Positions 35,552 through 45,030 of a stretch of DNA of 58,170 bases are shown one piece after another. The DNA is from Acidimicrobiaceae bacterium (GTDB lineage: Bacteria > Actinomycetota > Acidimicrobiia > Acidimicrobiales > Aldehydirespiratoraceae): assembly GCA_009845995.1 (NCBI GenBank), contig VXYK01000041.1, positions 33,731 to 91,900 of the forward strand, written 5' to 3'. The notes under the pieces were generated by a model. That model made no database searches. It had not been told where the DNA came from and was given only the letters and a program-made list of their open reading frames with translations. How positions within the stretch are numbered: position 1 is the first letter of the stretch; each line of letters begins with the position of its first letter. The translations under genes were made by a program, and so were the position numbers.

Positions 35552-36745
35552 TTAGTCGGTTGGCAGGCCTCGGCGGCGTTCGTCGCGAAGATCGAAGGCG
35601 ATCTTTATGGCGCCGCGGCTTCCGGCTTCGGCAGCGTGTGTCAAGGCGTCGCGGTAACGGTCGAGCGGATAGGTGGCCGACAGCATCTTGTCGAAGGGCA
35701 CCTTGTCGGCGAGTTCGATTGCCATTTCGAAGCTGGTGGTCGAGCGACCGTCTCGCAGCAGTTCGCTCCCGTAGGTGTAGGAGCCGACGAGTTCTGTCTC
35801 GCGGTGCCACACCGGGGTGAGGTCCACATCGATCACACCGGGCATTCCCAACAGCACCACTCGCCCTCTCGGCCTGCACAGCCCGATGGCTTCGGTGATC
35901 GATTCGGCCGACCCGACAGCGTCGATCACCACATCAGCTCCGCCCGATAGTCGGGGACCCACCATGAAAGACCCGGTCGCCCGCCGCACCGCTCGGCTCA
36001 ACTCGTCCGGGGAACTCACCACGTCCGCCCCGAATTCGGCGGCGAGATCGCGTTGCACTGGATATTTTGCACCGATCATGATCGACCCTGCTTCGGTGAA
36101 GTTGCGCAATGCCGCGACAGTCACCAAACCCATTGGACCAGCGCCGATCACCGCCACCGTGTCGCCGTCTTCGACACCGGCTCGCAACGCCGCGTGTACA
36201 CCTCCGGCGACAGGCTCAATCGTGACGGCGGTCTCGTCGCTCATCTGTTCGGGCACATCGTGCAGTTGGCTGTCGTGTGCGACGAACTCGGTTGCCCAGC
36301 CGCCGCCCGTGCTCTCGCAGAAACCTGTTTGGAGCCCGGGTTCGAGGTGACCACACGTCAGGTGTCGGTAGTCGTTGCCGTCGGCAGGGGCAGCGCCATC
36401 GAAGGGCGGCGGGAAGCCACGTGCGGCGTGACCGAGCACGGGTTCGATCAGCACGCGACGGCCATCGGTGGTTTCACCGACGATCTCATGTCCGAGTACA
36501 AAAGGGAAAGAGACGAAATCTTCGAAGTAGCGCGACGAATGTCCGTCAATGGTTGCCAGGTCGCTGCCGCAGATGCCCGACAGGCGGGGCCAGACACGGT
36601 GCCAGCCTTCGCCCGGCAGTTCAGGCGGATCGTCTTCGACAAGCGACAGCGGCCCAACCCCTGCGCCGGCGCCGGGCCGCAAGCGCGATGCCGCCATAGC
36701 CGCGACATAGCGGACTTCTTTGCGGTTGAACCGAAGCGCCTTCAC
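35552..36745 (-). CDS. Zinc-type alcohol dehydrogenase-like protein (MDR family)
   Basis: A 397-residue medium-chain dehydrogenase. It has GICGSDLATIDGH (catalytic zinc Cys), FVLGHEIVGE, a cysteine-bearing loop in mid-protein (HLTCGHLEPGLQTGFCEST), and the NAD(P)-binding GDTVAVIGAGPMGLVTVAAL. It is similar in outline to threonine/sorbitol dehydrogenase-like proteins. GTG 36745 (VKALRFNRKEVRYVAA) is the best start with AAGGG before it. The frame stays open to 36988 but that part overlaps the MFS gene on the same strand. The gene follows the MFS gene by 61 bp. Confidence 0.88.
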   Translation of the reverse strand: MKALRFNRKEVRYVAAMAASRLRPGAGAGVGPLSLVEDDPPELPGEGWHRVWPRLSGICGSDLATIDGHSSRYFEDFVSFPFVLGHEIVGETTDGRRVLIEPVLGHAARGFPPPFDGAAPADGNDYRHLTCGHLEPGLQTGFCESTGGGWATEFVAHDSQLHDVPEQMSDETAVTIEPVAGGVHAALRAGVEDGDTVAVIGAGPMGLVTVAALRNFTEAGSIMIGAKYPVQRDLAAEFGADVVSSPDELSRAVRRATGSFMVGPRLSGGADVVIDAVGSAESITEAIGLCRPRGRVVLLGMPGVIDVDLTPVWHRETELVGSYTYGSELLRDGRSTTSFEMAIELADKVPFDKMLSATYPLDRYRDALTHAAEAGSRGAIKIAFDLRDERRRGLPTD

Positions 36746-36806
36746 ACCCTTGAGGCTATCGCGCCGACCGCGCGCGACATTGTGGCGCAGTGCATGGCAG
36801 CAGTTC

Positions 36807-38288
36807 CTAGGGAGCTGAACTGATGTGGTGTCGGCGGGTTCGGAAGAGGTGAACGGCTGCGGGGACGGTGACAGCGGCCATTGCTGCCGCGGCTGTGGCT
36901 GCCCAGGCGTAGCCGTCGCTAAGAGCATTGATGAGGCCCGCCGGGACACTCTCGGGATCGTCGCTGAGCAGTTCGCGCACTGCCTCAACGTCGCCTACTC
37001 GGTGGTTGACGACTGCGAGGGTGATCGCCGCGACCGCAGCGATCCCGACGGTGAGAGAGATCGTCCTCAGGAATTGATGAGCCCCGTTGAGACGTCCCAT
37101 TTCCGACAGTTCGGTGCGATTTTGAAGCACCGCTGCACCGGTGGAGGTGATCGTTCCGACTCCCATGCCCAAGCACACGAACGTCAGGTAGACGAACGGC
37201 AGGGACGCGTCGAGATGGATGACCACAGCGACGGCAACGGCGGCGGGGAAGGCGATGACCGACCCCACGACACTGACCGTCTCGCCTCGCCACCGGTCTT
37301 GAAGCTGACTCGAGAGCCAGGCCCCGGCGGTCCAACCGACGGTCATGTACAGCACCGAGAATGCGGCGACCGTGGTGCTTTGCTGTCGGACTCCGCGGAT
37401 ATAGAGCGGCAGCAGCGAGTTGATCCCGACCCCTGCGGCAAGAACGGCCATTGAGGTGAGATGGACGCTGCGATACCTGAGAGCGCTGAGGTGTGGCAAA
37501 CGCAGGATGGGCTCGGGGTTTCGCTGCGCCCACCAACGGTAGATCCAAACGCCCGCCACCATCGCCAAGGCACCACCGATCACGACCACCGGCGTTGCTG
37601 CGGTGAGGCTGAGGGTGGCCGCAGTGATGACGGTGACGAGCACGAGGCCGACGCCATCGATCCGTTTGCCGCTTTCAGGAGCCGGGCTTTGGACACCTTG
37701 GGGTTCGGTGACTCGGCGGTCCGGGAGTTCGTTCCAGCCGATCAGCAAGGCGATCGCGGTCACGGGAATGTTGGCGACAAAGATGGCTCGCCAACTGGAG
37801 ACTGCGACGAGCACCGCCGCGATTGCCGGTCCGAGTACGCCCATCACGCCCCACACCGTTGATATTGCAGCGAACGCTCGGGGTCGAAGCGCCGACGGTA
37901 TTGCGACGCCGATTCCGGCGGTCGCCACGGTCATGACTCCGCCGGCGAATATTCCCTGGACGGCCCGAGCAGCGATCAAAGCAGGCATTGACGGGGCCAC
38001 GGCCACGATGATCGAGGTGATCATGAACCCGATCCCGGCGAACTGGAAGGTCTTGCGGACTCCGGCACTGTCGACGATCGGTCCAGCCGCTAGCACCGCA
38101 ACCGCGGATGTCAGCAATTCGATGGTGATGACCCAGGGGAGCAGGTTTATGCGGCCGAGGTCGTCACCTATGTCGGGCAGGACTGCGGTTGCCGCCAGAT
38201 TGTTGTAGGACGCAATAGCGATGATCGAGATCAGCGCAGTCATGACCGGACGATGACGCGGCCCCCACAACGTGTCCGGTTTGGTCAT
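36807..38288 (-). CDS. MFS transporter, DHA2-like drug/metabolite exporter
   Basis: A 493-residue polytopic membrane protein with about 14 hydrophobic segments. The N-terminal half has the DHA2-type motifs (LPDIGDDLGRINLLPWVITIELL, with the conserved Pro-Trp; then AARAVQGIFAGGVM) and GPAIAAVLVAVSSWRAIFVANIPV. The length suits the 14-span DHA2 group of proton-driven exporters. The substrate is unknown. It is divergent from the LLM gene at 38330 (41 bp between starts) and upstream of the zinc-dehydrogenase gene on the same strand. Confidence 0.88.
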   Translation of the reverse strand: MTKPDTLWGPRHRPVMTALISIIAIASYNNLAATAVLPDIGDDLGRINLLPWVITIELLTSAVAVLAAGPIVDSAGVRKTFQFAGIGFMITSIIVAVAPSMPALIAARAVQGIFAGGVMTVATAGIGVAIPSALRPRAFAAISTVWGVMGVLGPAIAAVLVAVSSWRAIFVANIPVTAIALLIGWNELPDRRVTEPQGVQSPAPESGKRIDGVGLVLVTVITAATLSLTAATPVVVIGGALAMVAGVWIYRWWAQRNPEPILRLPHLSALRYRSVHLTSMAVLAAGVGINSLLPLYIRGVRQQSTTVAAFSVLYMTVGWTAGAWLSSQLQDRWRGETVSVVGSVIAFPAAVAVAVVIHLDASLPFVYLTFVCLGMGVGTITSTGAAVLQNRTELSEMGRLNGAHQFLRTISLTVGIAAVAAITLAVVNHRVGDVEAVRELLSDDPESVPAGLINALSDGYAWAATAAAAMAAVTVPAAVHLFRTRRHHISSAP

Positions 38289-38329
38289 CAGTTGCGCACG
38301 CTATCGGTCGGCCCCGTAAGTTGGAAGCC

Positions 38330-39424
38330 GTGAAACTCGGTCTGGGACTCGATCTGTACCGCGCGGCGCATCTCGAGGTGCCGGTTGAACAGGTGAAGTC
38401 CGTTGAACGGCTCGGCTATCACTCGGTCTGGACAGCTGAGGCTTACGGCTCCGATGCTCTGACCCCGCTGGCTTATCTTGCTGCTCACACGAACCGGATC
38501 AAGCTGGCGACCGGGGTCGTGCAACTGGCGGCCCGCACTCCCGCCGCTACTGCTATGGCCGCGTTGACGATCGACGCGATGGCTGGTGGAGGTCGGGTCA
38601 TTGTTGGTTTGGGCGTGTCGGGGCCTCAGATCGTGGAGGGCTGGTATGGCCAGCCGTGGGGATCGCCGGTCAATCGACTGCGTGACTATGTGGCGATCAT
38701 GCGCAAGGTCATCGCCCGTGAGGGGCCGGTGAGCCACGACGGCAACGAGATCTCCCTGCCGTATGTGGGGCCGGGTGCGATTGGTCAACCGAAGGCGCTC
38801 AAATCGATCCTGCATCCGGCGGGCAAGATCGAGATTTGGATCGCGGCGGGCGCGCCGCTGAACACTGCTCTGGCGGCTGAGGTGTGTGACGGATGGCTGC
38901 CGATGGGCTATGGATCTGATGGTTGGGAGGTCCACGGACCGAATCTTGAGAGGGGTTGGGCTCGTCGCGGCGGCCGTCCCGAAGATTTCGACATCATGGG
39001 CGGGTTGACGATTGAGATCACCGACGATGTAAAAGCCGCAATCGCGGCCAAGAAGCCGTTGACCGGGATGTATGTGGGCGGCATGGGCAGCGAGAGCAAG
39101 AACTTCCACAAAGAGGCGATGGCCCGGCGGGGTTTTCCCGAGGCCGCTCAACGGATCCAGGACCTGTGGTTGGCGGGACGCAAGGATGAGGCGATCGCCG
39201 CAGTACCCGATGAGTACATCGACGCTGGTTCGCTGTTCGGGTCGGCGCGGCGTTGCCGGGACCGCTGGAACGAGGTCGTACCGGCCGGCGTGACTGGGCT
39301 GATTGTGCGAAGCAACTCCAGCGACGGCCTCGAAGTCGCCGCTGATATGACCGGCAGTCGAGAAACCACCGGTACAACTACCGCCGATGTCGCTGATGCT
39401 GCCGAGAGAGAGGAAATCCGATGA
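38330..39424 (+). CDS. LLM-class F420-dependent oxidoreductase-like protein
   Basis: A 364-residue luciferase-like protein with LGLGLDLYRA, VERLGYHSVWTAEAYGSDAL, TNRIKLATGVVQLAARTPAA, GRVIVGLGVSGPQIVEGWYG and a C-terminal YIDAGSLFGSARRCRDR. The AxExYGxDA pattern is common in actinobacterial F420-dependent members. GTG 38330 gives the natural start VKLGLGLDLY; TTG 38321 is an alternative. Its stop overlaps the next gene's start (ATGA), so it is translationally coupled to the enoyl-CoA hydratase-like gene and probably acts in the same pathway. Confidence 0.87.
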   Translation: MKLGLGLDLYRAAHLEVPVEQVKSVERLGYHSVWTAEAYGSDALTPLAYLAAHTNRIKLATGVVQLAARTPAATAMAALTIDAMAGGGRVIVGLGVSGPQIVEGWYGQPWGSPVNRLRDYVAIMRKVIAREGPVSHDGNEISLPYVGPGAIGQPKALKSILHPAGKIEIWIAAGAPLNTALAAEVCDGWLPMGYGSDGWEVHGPNLERGWARRGGRPEDFDIMGGLTIEITDDVKAAIAAKKPLTGMYVGGMGSESKNFHKEAMARRGFPEAAQRIQDLWLAGRKDEAIAAVPDEYIDAGSLFGSARRCRDRWNEVVPAGVTGLIVRSNSSDGLEVAADMTGSRETTGTTTADVADAAEREEIR

Positions 39425-40218
39425 GTGAGAAGTTGGTGACCGTTGAACAAGCAGCGCCGCAGGTTCGTTATGTGACGTTGAACCGGCCCGATAAGCGCAA
39501 CGCCATCTCCACACCTTTGCGAGCTGAGCTGTTCGCCGCGTTGCAGGAACATGACCACGACTCCGATGTGCACGTGTCGATTGTGCGTGGCGCAGGCGTT
39601 TGTTTCTCGTCGGGATATGACCTGCGGAGCCCGTTGATGGAGGACACCCCCTATCATTCGGCGCCCGGTGACGGGGCCTGGAGTCGCCAGGCCAGCGACG
39701 GCTGGTTCTTGATTTGGGATTTGGCGAAGCCTGTGATCGCCCAGGTGCACGGTTATGCGATGGCCGGGGCGACTGAGTTGGCCTCGGCGTGTGACCTTGT
39801 CTATGTCGCTGACGACGCGCAGATCAGCTATCCGGTGGTGCGGGTCGCGTCGCCACCGGATTGGCAGTATCACGAACCGTTGCTCGGCCTGCGTCACGCC
39901 ATGGAAGCGATGCTGACCGGTGACGTGATCGACGGAGTAGAGGCGGCGCGCGTCGGTTGGGCCAATCGGGCATATCCGGCCGCGGAACTCGAGGCGGCTG
40001 TGCTGGAGATCGCGCAGCGGGTTGCAGCGATTCCGACAGACCTGGCTCAGTTGCATAAACGTATGGTTCACCGTCAGTTCGATGTCGCCGGCGGACGCGC
40101 CGCGATGCGCGCCGGCCAAGAATTTCAGGCTCTGGCCGCTCATCAAGCCTCCGTGCAAGCCTTCAAAGCGGACCCGCTTGGGACGGTCAAACGTGAAATT
40201 TCGAGCGATCCGACCTGA
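39421..40218 (+). CDS. Enoyl-CoA hydratase/isomerase-family protein
   Basis: A 265-residue crotonase-fold protein with RYVTLNRPDKRNAISTPLRA, the oxyanion-hole block GAGVCFSSGYDL, and HGYAMAGATELASACDLVY. The two acid residues typical of hydratases are not clearly in place (the second block has ATELASACD), so isomerase, hydrolase or lyase chemistry on a CoA ester is possible. It starts on the ATGA overlap with the LLM gene. It stands about 130 bp before the WXG100 gene. Confidence 0.88.
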   Translation: MSEKLVTVEQAAPQVRYVTLNRPDKRNAISTPLRAELFAALQEHDHDSDVHVSIVRGAGVCFSSGYDLRSPLMEDTPYHSAPGDGAWSRQASDGWFLIWDLAKPVIAQVHGYAMAGATELASACDLVYVADDAQISYPVVRVASPPDWQYHEPLLGLRHAMEAMLTGDVIDGVEAARVGWANRAYPAAELEAAVLEIAQRVAAIPTDLAQLHKRMVHRQFDVAGGRAAMRAGQEFQALAAHQASVQAFKADPLGTVKREISSDPT

Positions 40219-40351
40219 CAATCACCGATTTTTAGGATTTGTTGAAGTATTTGGTTGCTTTTCAAGCGGGAGTCTGCGAGTGTTTGCTCCGGCGGATTTC
40301 CCCGATCCATATTTCCCCCTTTGTTGACCCTTGTAGTGAAGGAGGACATAT

Positions 40352-40627
40352 ATGGCGGGCGACATGCTGGTCATGAGCAAGTCACAAATGGAGCAGTTGG
40401 CGGGCAACTTTGCTCGACAACAGCAAGCCGTGCAGGACGTGATTCGGGCCATTCAGTCCAGACTTGAGGGCACCACCTGGCAAGGCAACCGTGCCGACCG
40501 TTTCCATCAGCTTTGGAACACCGAGTTTCGTCCGAACCTGATGAATCTCTCTGAGGCGCTTGGCGAGCATTCTTCGTTCATCTCGCGCGAACTCCAGGCG
40601 GGTGTTACCGCACTCGACACAGTTTGA
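40352..40627 (+). CDS. WXG100-family (ESAT-6-like) protein
   Basis: A 91-residue all-helical protein with the W-x-G hairpin turn at Trp43 (TTWQGNRADRF) between two long helices (QLAGNFARQQQAVQDVIRAI and FRPNLMNLSEALGEHSSFIS). It is the size and shape of a secreted type VII substrate. The usual C-terminal YxxxD/E signal is not present in plain form (the tail is ELQAGVTALDTV). A strong GAAGGAGG site precedes ATG 40352. The EssC/EccC-like ATPase gene starts 46 bp after its stop, forming an operon. Confidence 0.88.
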   Translation: MAGDMLVMSKSQMEQLAGNFARQQQAVQDVIRAIQSRLEGTTWQGNRADRFHQLWNTEFRPNLMNLSEALGEHSSFISRELQAGVTALDTV

Positions 40628-40673
40628 GGTTGTCGGATTTCAGTGCTCTCATTGTTGGTGCGGCAGGTTCGGC

Positions 40674-43600
40674 GTGCGGATCGTTCACCGTTGCGAAGTT
40701 GGCGAGCGGGTCGCCGAACTCGAAATCGGCGATCTGAACGCACCGGTTGAAGACCTGCTATCCGCGCTTGGAGTGTCTGGACCTGCGATTCTTGACGGAC
40801 AACTTCTGAGCCTCGACGCGCCATTGTCGTCTGTTGCTCTTTGCGAAGGTTCGGTGCTGGAGACGGCATCCAACCAAGCTGCAGCCACCCCCACCGCCCG
40901 GACGCTTGCCATTGTCGGCGGCGTCCGGGCCGGTGTGGCCTGCCCGTTCCCGCTGTCGGGCACGGTGTTGGTGGGACGCGATCCCCAAGCCGATGTGCGT
41001 GTCGACGACCCGACGGTGTCGAGCCGACACTGCACGATCACGATCAACGAGATTGTTGACCACCGATCTCGCAACGGCACCTCCGTTGACGGCCACCTGG
41101 TCCCGCCAGGCGAGAAATCCGTGTTGCCGGTGGGCGGGATTGTGCGCGTCGGCGCGACTCGTTTGATGATGCGCACTGCCTTAGACGACCGCCCAGTGGC
41201 GGTTACTTCGGCGCTTGGCGCTTCTGGTGGCACGATCCCGTTCAACCGTCCACCTCGCCGTGCTCCTGATGTGGATCTCCCCGAACTCGACGCGCCTTGT
41301 GAAGCACCCGAGTTAGCCGACAGCGAAGCCTTGTCTGTGGCGGGGATCGTGCTGCCGATCATCGCGGGGCTGGTGATCGCTGTTCTGTTGAGTCCGCTGT
41401 TTGCGTTGTTTGCCGCGCTCGGGCCGGTGATCACGATCGGCACTTGGTGGGAGCGCCGCCGCCGCAATCGCCGGGATCATCGCCGTGCTCTGGCAGAGCT
41501 GGAAGAGTCGTTGGCTGGATTGGCGAGGAATCTGCCGATTTGCCGTGTTGCGGAGACCGCACGTCGACGTGGTTTGCATCCTGACCCGGCTGAGGTCGTG
41601 CGTCGGGCTGAGGGCCCTTCGGTGCATTGTTGGGAACGCCGCGCCGAACATCTCGACGCCTTTCGGATTGCGATCGGGGTGACAGATGGGGCGTTTTCGC
41701 CGACGCTTGTCACACCCGAGGGTCAACCGCCGGCTGAACGGGCCGTGACCCTTGTGGCGGATCTGCCGTTGATGAGCGATGTGCCGGTCGAAGTAGATCT
41801 TTCTGCGGGGCGAATCGTTGGTCTGGTAGGCGACCGCGAAGTCACCCTGGCGATAGCGAGAGCTCTGGTCCTGCAGGCCGCGGTGCATCACGGGCCTGCC
41901 GATCTCGCGGTCGCAGTCGGCGCGGATGACACCGAGATCTGGGATTGGTGCCGTTGGCTTCCCCACACCGCTGATCACACGACAGCCCAGCGGGGCGCGA
42001 CCGTTGTCTCCACGATGGAGGTCGGAACCGCTGACGCATTGCTGGCCGGGGCTGCTGAACGGGTGATCCTCGCGGTGATCGACGGCGCCGATCCCTTTCA
42101 AGGACGCTCGACCGTCGGCCGACGTCTGCTCAGCAGCGAGCGAACCGCGGCGATCGTGTTGGTCGAGGACGCTCATCGCCTTCCCGCGGGTTGTGATCTG
42201 GTGGTGACCGCTGATGATCTGGGTCGGGTTCAACTGGTTGATCCACGTCAACACGGGGCCGGGCAGCATGCGTTGGGCTGGGGTATTGACGCGGCAGTCG
42301 CTCAGCGAGCTGCGCGGCGTTTGGCTCGGCTTGATGACCCTGAGTTGCCTCTGGTGGGTGCCGGGGTTCCGGTGGCCTGTGGTTTGTTGGGGCTGCTTGG
42401 GGTGAGCGGTGATGATGAGCGTGAGATTCGGCGTCGTTGGCGACGCAGTAGCGGCACCGCCGATTTGGCGGTGCCGATCGGCGCTGACGCGCAGGGGCCT
42501 GTGGTGTTGGATCTGATCGCGGACGGCCCGCATGTGCTCATCGGCGGTACGACCGGCTCCGGGAAGTCCGAACTGCTTCGGTCACTGGTCGCCGGCGTGG
42601 CGGCGTCGGCCGATCCGGACCATGTGGCGATGGTGCTCATCGACTACAAGGGCGGCGCTGCTTTTGACTGTTGCGCTGATCTTCCCCATGTTGCGGGGCT
42701 CGTGACTGATCTTGACGAACATCTCGGGGCTCGCGCGCTGCGTTGTCTGGAAGCAGAGTTGCGCTATCGAGAACATCGCCTCCGTGAGGTCGGCGCAGAG
42801 GATCTCGCCGCATACCGGGTTCTTTGCGCTGCGAATCGTATGGAGCGTTCTTCGGCTGAGCCGTTGCCCCGCCTGCTGGTGGTGGTTGACGAATTTGCTT
42901 CTCTGGCTGCGGATTTGCCCGAGTTCTTGGATGCTCTGGTCGGAATCGCCCAGCGGGGGCGCAGCCTCGGCGTGCACATGGTGTTGGCCACCCAACGACC
43001 GGCTGGGGTGGTGACCGACGACATCCGTGCCAACGCAACTTGTCGGATCGCCCTGAGAGTGAGCGACCCCCGTGAATCGGTCGACATCATCGACGCGGGT
43101 GACGCTGCGGGGATTCCCCGCAGTCGTCCAGGTCGGGCGATCGCCCGTTTCGGGCCTGGTGAGTTCACTCCGTTCCAGTCTGCGTTGTCGACGGGGTATT
43201 CGAGCACCGAGGCCGCAGTTTGCGTGCGTGGCGACCCGCAGGCAGCCGTTGAGCACGCCGCTGATGAACACATTGCTCATAAACACAGGGGTCCGACCGA
43301 TCTGAAGCGTCTGGTAGCGACGATCCGTGACGCCCATTCGAGTGCGGGTGGCGCAGCACCGCGTTCGCCGTGGCCACCGGCGCTTCCCACCGATATCTGC
43401 CGGTCCGAGTTGGGTGAGCCTTCGGGTTGGTTGCTTGTTGACGAACCTGATGAGCAGCGCCAGTCGGTGTCTGGCTGGACGCTCGACGACGGCCACCTGG
43501 CGGTGGTCGGCGCGCCCGGAGCGGGGGCGACGACGACCCTTGCCACAGCGATCTTGGGGGTGACTCGCTGCGCCGGTGATGCAGCTCCCCATGTTCACAT

Positions 43601-44780
43601 CGTCGACCACGACGCCGGTGGACTCGACCTGTTGGCTGGACTGGTGCATTGCGGCACGGTCGTCGGCCCCACCGACAGGGAACTTCGGGTGCGTTTGCTG
43701 CGCTGGTTGGACGAAGAGATCGTGCGCCGTCGTGCAGGCGATCAAGCGTCGCGGATTCTGCTGGTGATCGATGATCTCGGCGGTCTTTCTCGAGCCCATG
43801 ATCGAGTTCGTGAACAGGGTGTGCATGAGACTTTGGAGCGCATTTGGGCTGATGGGCCATCTGTTGGTGTGACTGTGGCGGTCTCGCTTCGACGTGGAGC
43901 TGACCTGCCCCCTCAGATGGCCGCAACCGTGGGGACGGTGTTGTTGCACCGTGTGAGTGATCCCTCTGATGCTCTGCGGTTCGGGGTGAAGGAATCGACC
44001 GAGGCGTTTGGCAGTGGGCGCGTGCTGCGTACCAGCGACAATGCCATCGCCCAGGTGATCAGAGATGCGGCGTCTGTGGCCGAGTCGGTGCTGGCACGCA
44101 GTGATTGCGCCGCGCCCTCGGTTGCGCCCCATGAGGTCGGTGTGCTGGCTGCGGTGCTCGCCGCTGGTGCCGTGGGTGCGTCGGCAGTGGTCGGACCCGT
44201 CGAGACGGAGTTGCTGGTTGCGGTCGGGGATCGTGATTTGAGTCTGAGTCCGCTGCGGCTTCACCGCGGAGAACATGGGTTGATTCTGGGTCCGGCGCGC
44301 TCGGGGCGCACGAACGTGCTGGCCGCTGTCGGTGCGGCTTGCGGCGAGCGCTGCGTCATCGTCGGCGACGGTTCCGGCGACAGCAGCGATCTTGCTGCTC
44401 GGACGGGCCGTGAGCCGGTCGGGGTTGAGGCGCTGGCTGAGGCGCTCTCGTCTGGTCCGATGGTTGTGCTGGTCGATGATTGTTTGGATGTTGCAGACGT
44501 GGACGGCACCCTTGCAGATCTGGTGGCCTCACCGCCTGAGGGAGTTCACATCATGGCCGCGGCGAAACCGGATCGCTTTCGCTCCGCCTACGGTCACTGG
44601 GCCGCAGACATTCGATCGTCAAGGGTCGGGATCTTGTTGAAACCGGATCCCATTGACGGCGACCTCCTTGGCGTTTCCCTCCCGGCTCGCCTTGAACTCC
44701 CCAACATCGCCGGCCGAGGTGTGCTCGTCGCAGATTCGGATTTCGAAATCGTCCAAGTGGTGCTGGCCGATGTCCGGTAG
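40674..44780 (+). CDS. Type VII secretion FHA-FtsK/SpoIIIE ATPase (EssC/EccC-like)
   Basis: A 1368-residue protein. An FHA domain occupies about residues 96-165 (VLVGRDPQADVRV, SSRHC, RNGTSVDG). Two membrane spans lie at about 222-258, followed by RRRRNRRDHRR. Then come tandem FtsK-like ATPase modules: Walker A GGTTGSGKSELL near 625 with Walker B LLVVVDEFASL near 735, and two more degenerate P-loops, VVGAPGAGATTTL near 944 and ILGPARSGRTNVL near 1205. FHA-TM-TM-ATPases is the order of firmicute EssC rather than mycobacterial EccC. GTG 40674 is used since the longer frame overlaps the WXG100 gene. It drives export of WXG100-type substrates. Confidence 0.88.
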   Translation: MRIVHRCEVGERVAELEIGDLNAPVEDLLSALGVSGPAILDGQLLSLDAPLSSVALCEGSVLETASNQAAATPTARTLAIVGGVRAGVACPFPLSGTVLVGRDPQADVRVDDPTVSSRHCTITINEIVDHRSRNGTSVDGHLVPPGEKSVLPVGGIVRVGATRLMMRTALDDRPVAVTSALGASGGTIPFNRPPRRAPDVDLPELDAPCEAPELADSEALSVAGIVLPIIAGLVIAVLLSPLFALFAALGPVITIGTWWERRRRNRRDHRRALAELEESLAGLARNLPICRVAETARRRGLHPDPAEVVRRAEGPSVHCWERRAEHLDAFRIAIGVTDGAFSPTLVTPEGQPPAERAVTLVADLPLMSDVPVEVDLSAGRIVGLVGDREVTLAIARALVLQAAVHHGPADLAVAVGADDTEIWDWCRWLPHTADHTTAQRGATVVSTMEVGTADALLAGAAERVILAVIDGADPFQGRSTVGRRLLSSERTAAIVLVEDAHRLPAGCDLVVTADDLGRVQLVDPRQHGAGQHALGWGIDAAVAQRAARRLARLDDPELPLVGAGVPVACGLLGLLGVSGDDEREIRRRWRRSSGTADLAVPIGADAQGPVVLDLIADGPHVLIGGTTGSGKSELLRSLVAGVAASADPDHVAMVLIDYKGGAAFDCCADLPHVAGLVTDLDEHLGARALRCLEAELRYREHRLREVGAEDLAAYRVLCAANRMERSSAEPLPRLLVVVDEFASLAADLPEFLDALVGIAQRGRSLGVHMVLATQRPAGVVTDDIRANATCRIALRVSDPRESVDIIDAGDAAGIPRSRPGRAIARFGPGEFTPFQSALSTGYSSTEAAVCVRGDPQAAVEHAADEHIAHKHRGPTDLKRLVATIRDAHSSAGGAAPRSPWPPALPTDICRSELGEPSGWLLVDEPDEQRQSVSGWTLDDGHLAVVGAPGAGATTTLATAILGVTRCAGDAAPHVHIVDHDAGGLDLLAGLVHCGTVVGPTDRELRVRLLRWLDEEIVRRRAGDQASRILLVIDDLGGLSRAHDRVREQGVHETLERIWADGPSVGVTVAVSLRRGADLPPQMAATVGTVLLHRVSDPSDALRFGVKESTEAFGSGRVLRTSDNAIAQVIRDAASVAESVLARSDCAAPSVAPHEVGVLAAVLAAGAVGASAVVGPVETELLVAVGDRDLSLSPLRLHRGEHGLILGPARSGRTNVLAAVGAACGERCVIVGDGSGDSSDLAARTGREPVGVEALAEALSSGPMVVLVDDCLDVADVDGTLADLVASPPEGVHIMAAAKPDRFRSAYGHWAADIRSSRVGILLKPDPIDGDLLGVSLPARLELPNIAGRGVLVADSDFEIVQVVLADVR

Positions 44781-44786
44781 CTGGAT

Positions 44787-44802
44787 TCCTACTGTGGTAG
44801 GA
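44787..44802. promoter_or_regulatory. 16-bp palindrome upstream of vapBC
   Basis: TCCTACTGTGGTAGGA is a perfect 6-bp inverted repeat around TGTG, 10 bp before the antitoxin ATG and just after the EssC-like stop. VapB-type antitoxins usually bind such sites to repress their own operon. Confidence 0.65.
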
Positions 44803-44811
44803 TTCGTCACC

Positions 44812-45030
44812 ATGCCCGTCAGGAAATGGTCGATCAGCGTCGATGAGAAACTCGCTGAACAGGTCGAGTTGCGTGCCGGGCGCCGCGGGTTGAGCGGTTT
44901 CGTTGCACGCGCTGTCGCCAATGAGTTAGAACGCGACCGCTTGGATGACTACCTCGAAACGTTGGACCAAGAGTTCGGACCGGTGCCGGCCGACCTTGTT
45001 GAACACTACAACGACCTTTGGCCGTCCTAG
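44812..45030 (+). CDS. vapB: VapB-like ribbon-helix-helix antitoxin
   Basis: A 72-residue protein with a ribbon-helix-helix start (RKWSISVDEKLAEQVELRAG, then GLSGFVARAVANELERDRL) and a C-terminal tail (LETLDQEFGPVPADLVEHY) suited to blocking the toxin. ATG 44812 is directly downstream of the palindrome at 44787. Its end overlaps the toxin gene by 13 bp. It would bind DNA as a dimer and neutralise the adjacent PIN toxin. Confidence 0.82.
   Translation: MPVRKWSISVDEKLAEQVELRAGRRGLSGFVARAVANELERDRLDDYLETLDQEFGPVPADLVEHYNDLWPS

Noticed and set aside
39148..40221. 357-codon minus-strand frame across the LLM and enoyl-CoA hydratase genes
   Set aside because: It overlaps two coupled, well-conserved genes and shows no family signature.
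42582..44276. Long open frame antisense to the EssC/EccC-like ATPase gene
   Set aside because: It mirrors the codon pattern of the high-GC gene on the other strand, has no recognisable domain and no ribosome-binding site. The + strand protein is clearly conserved.
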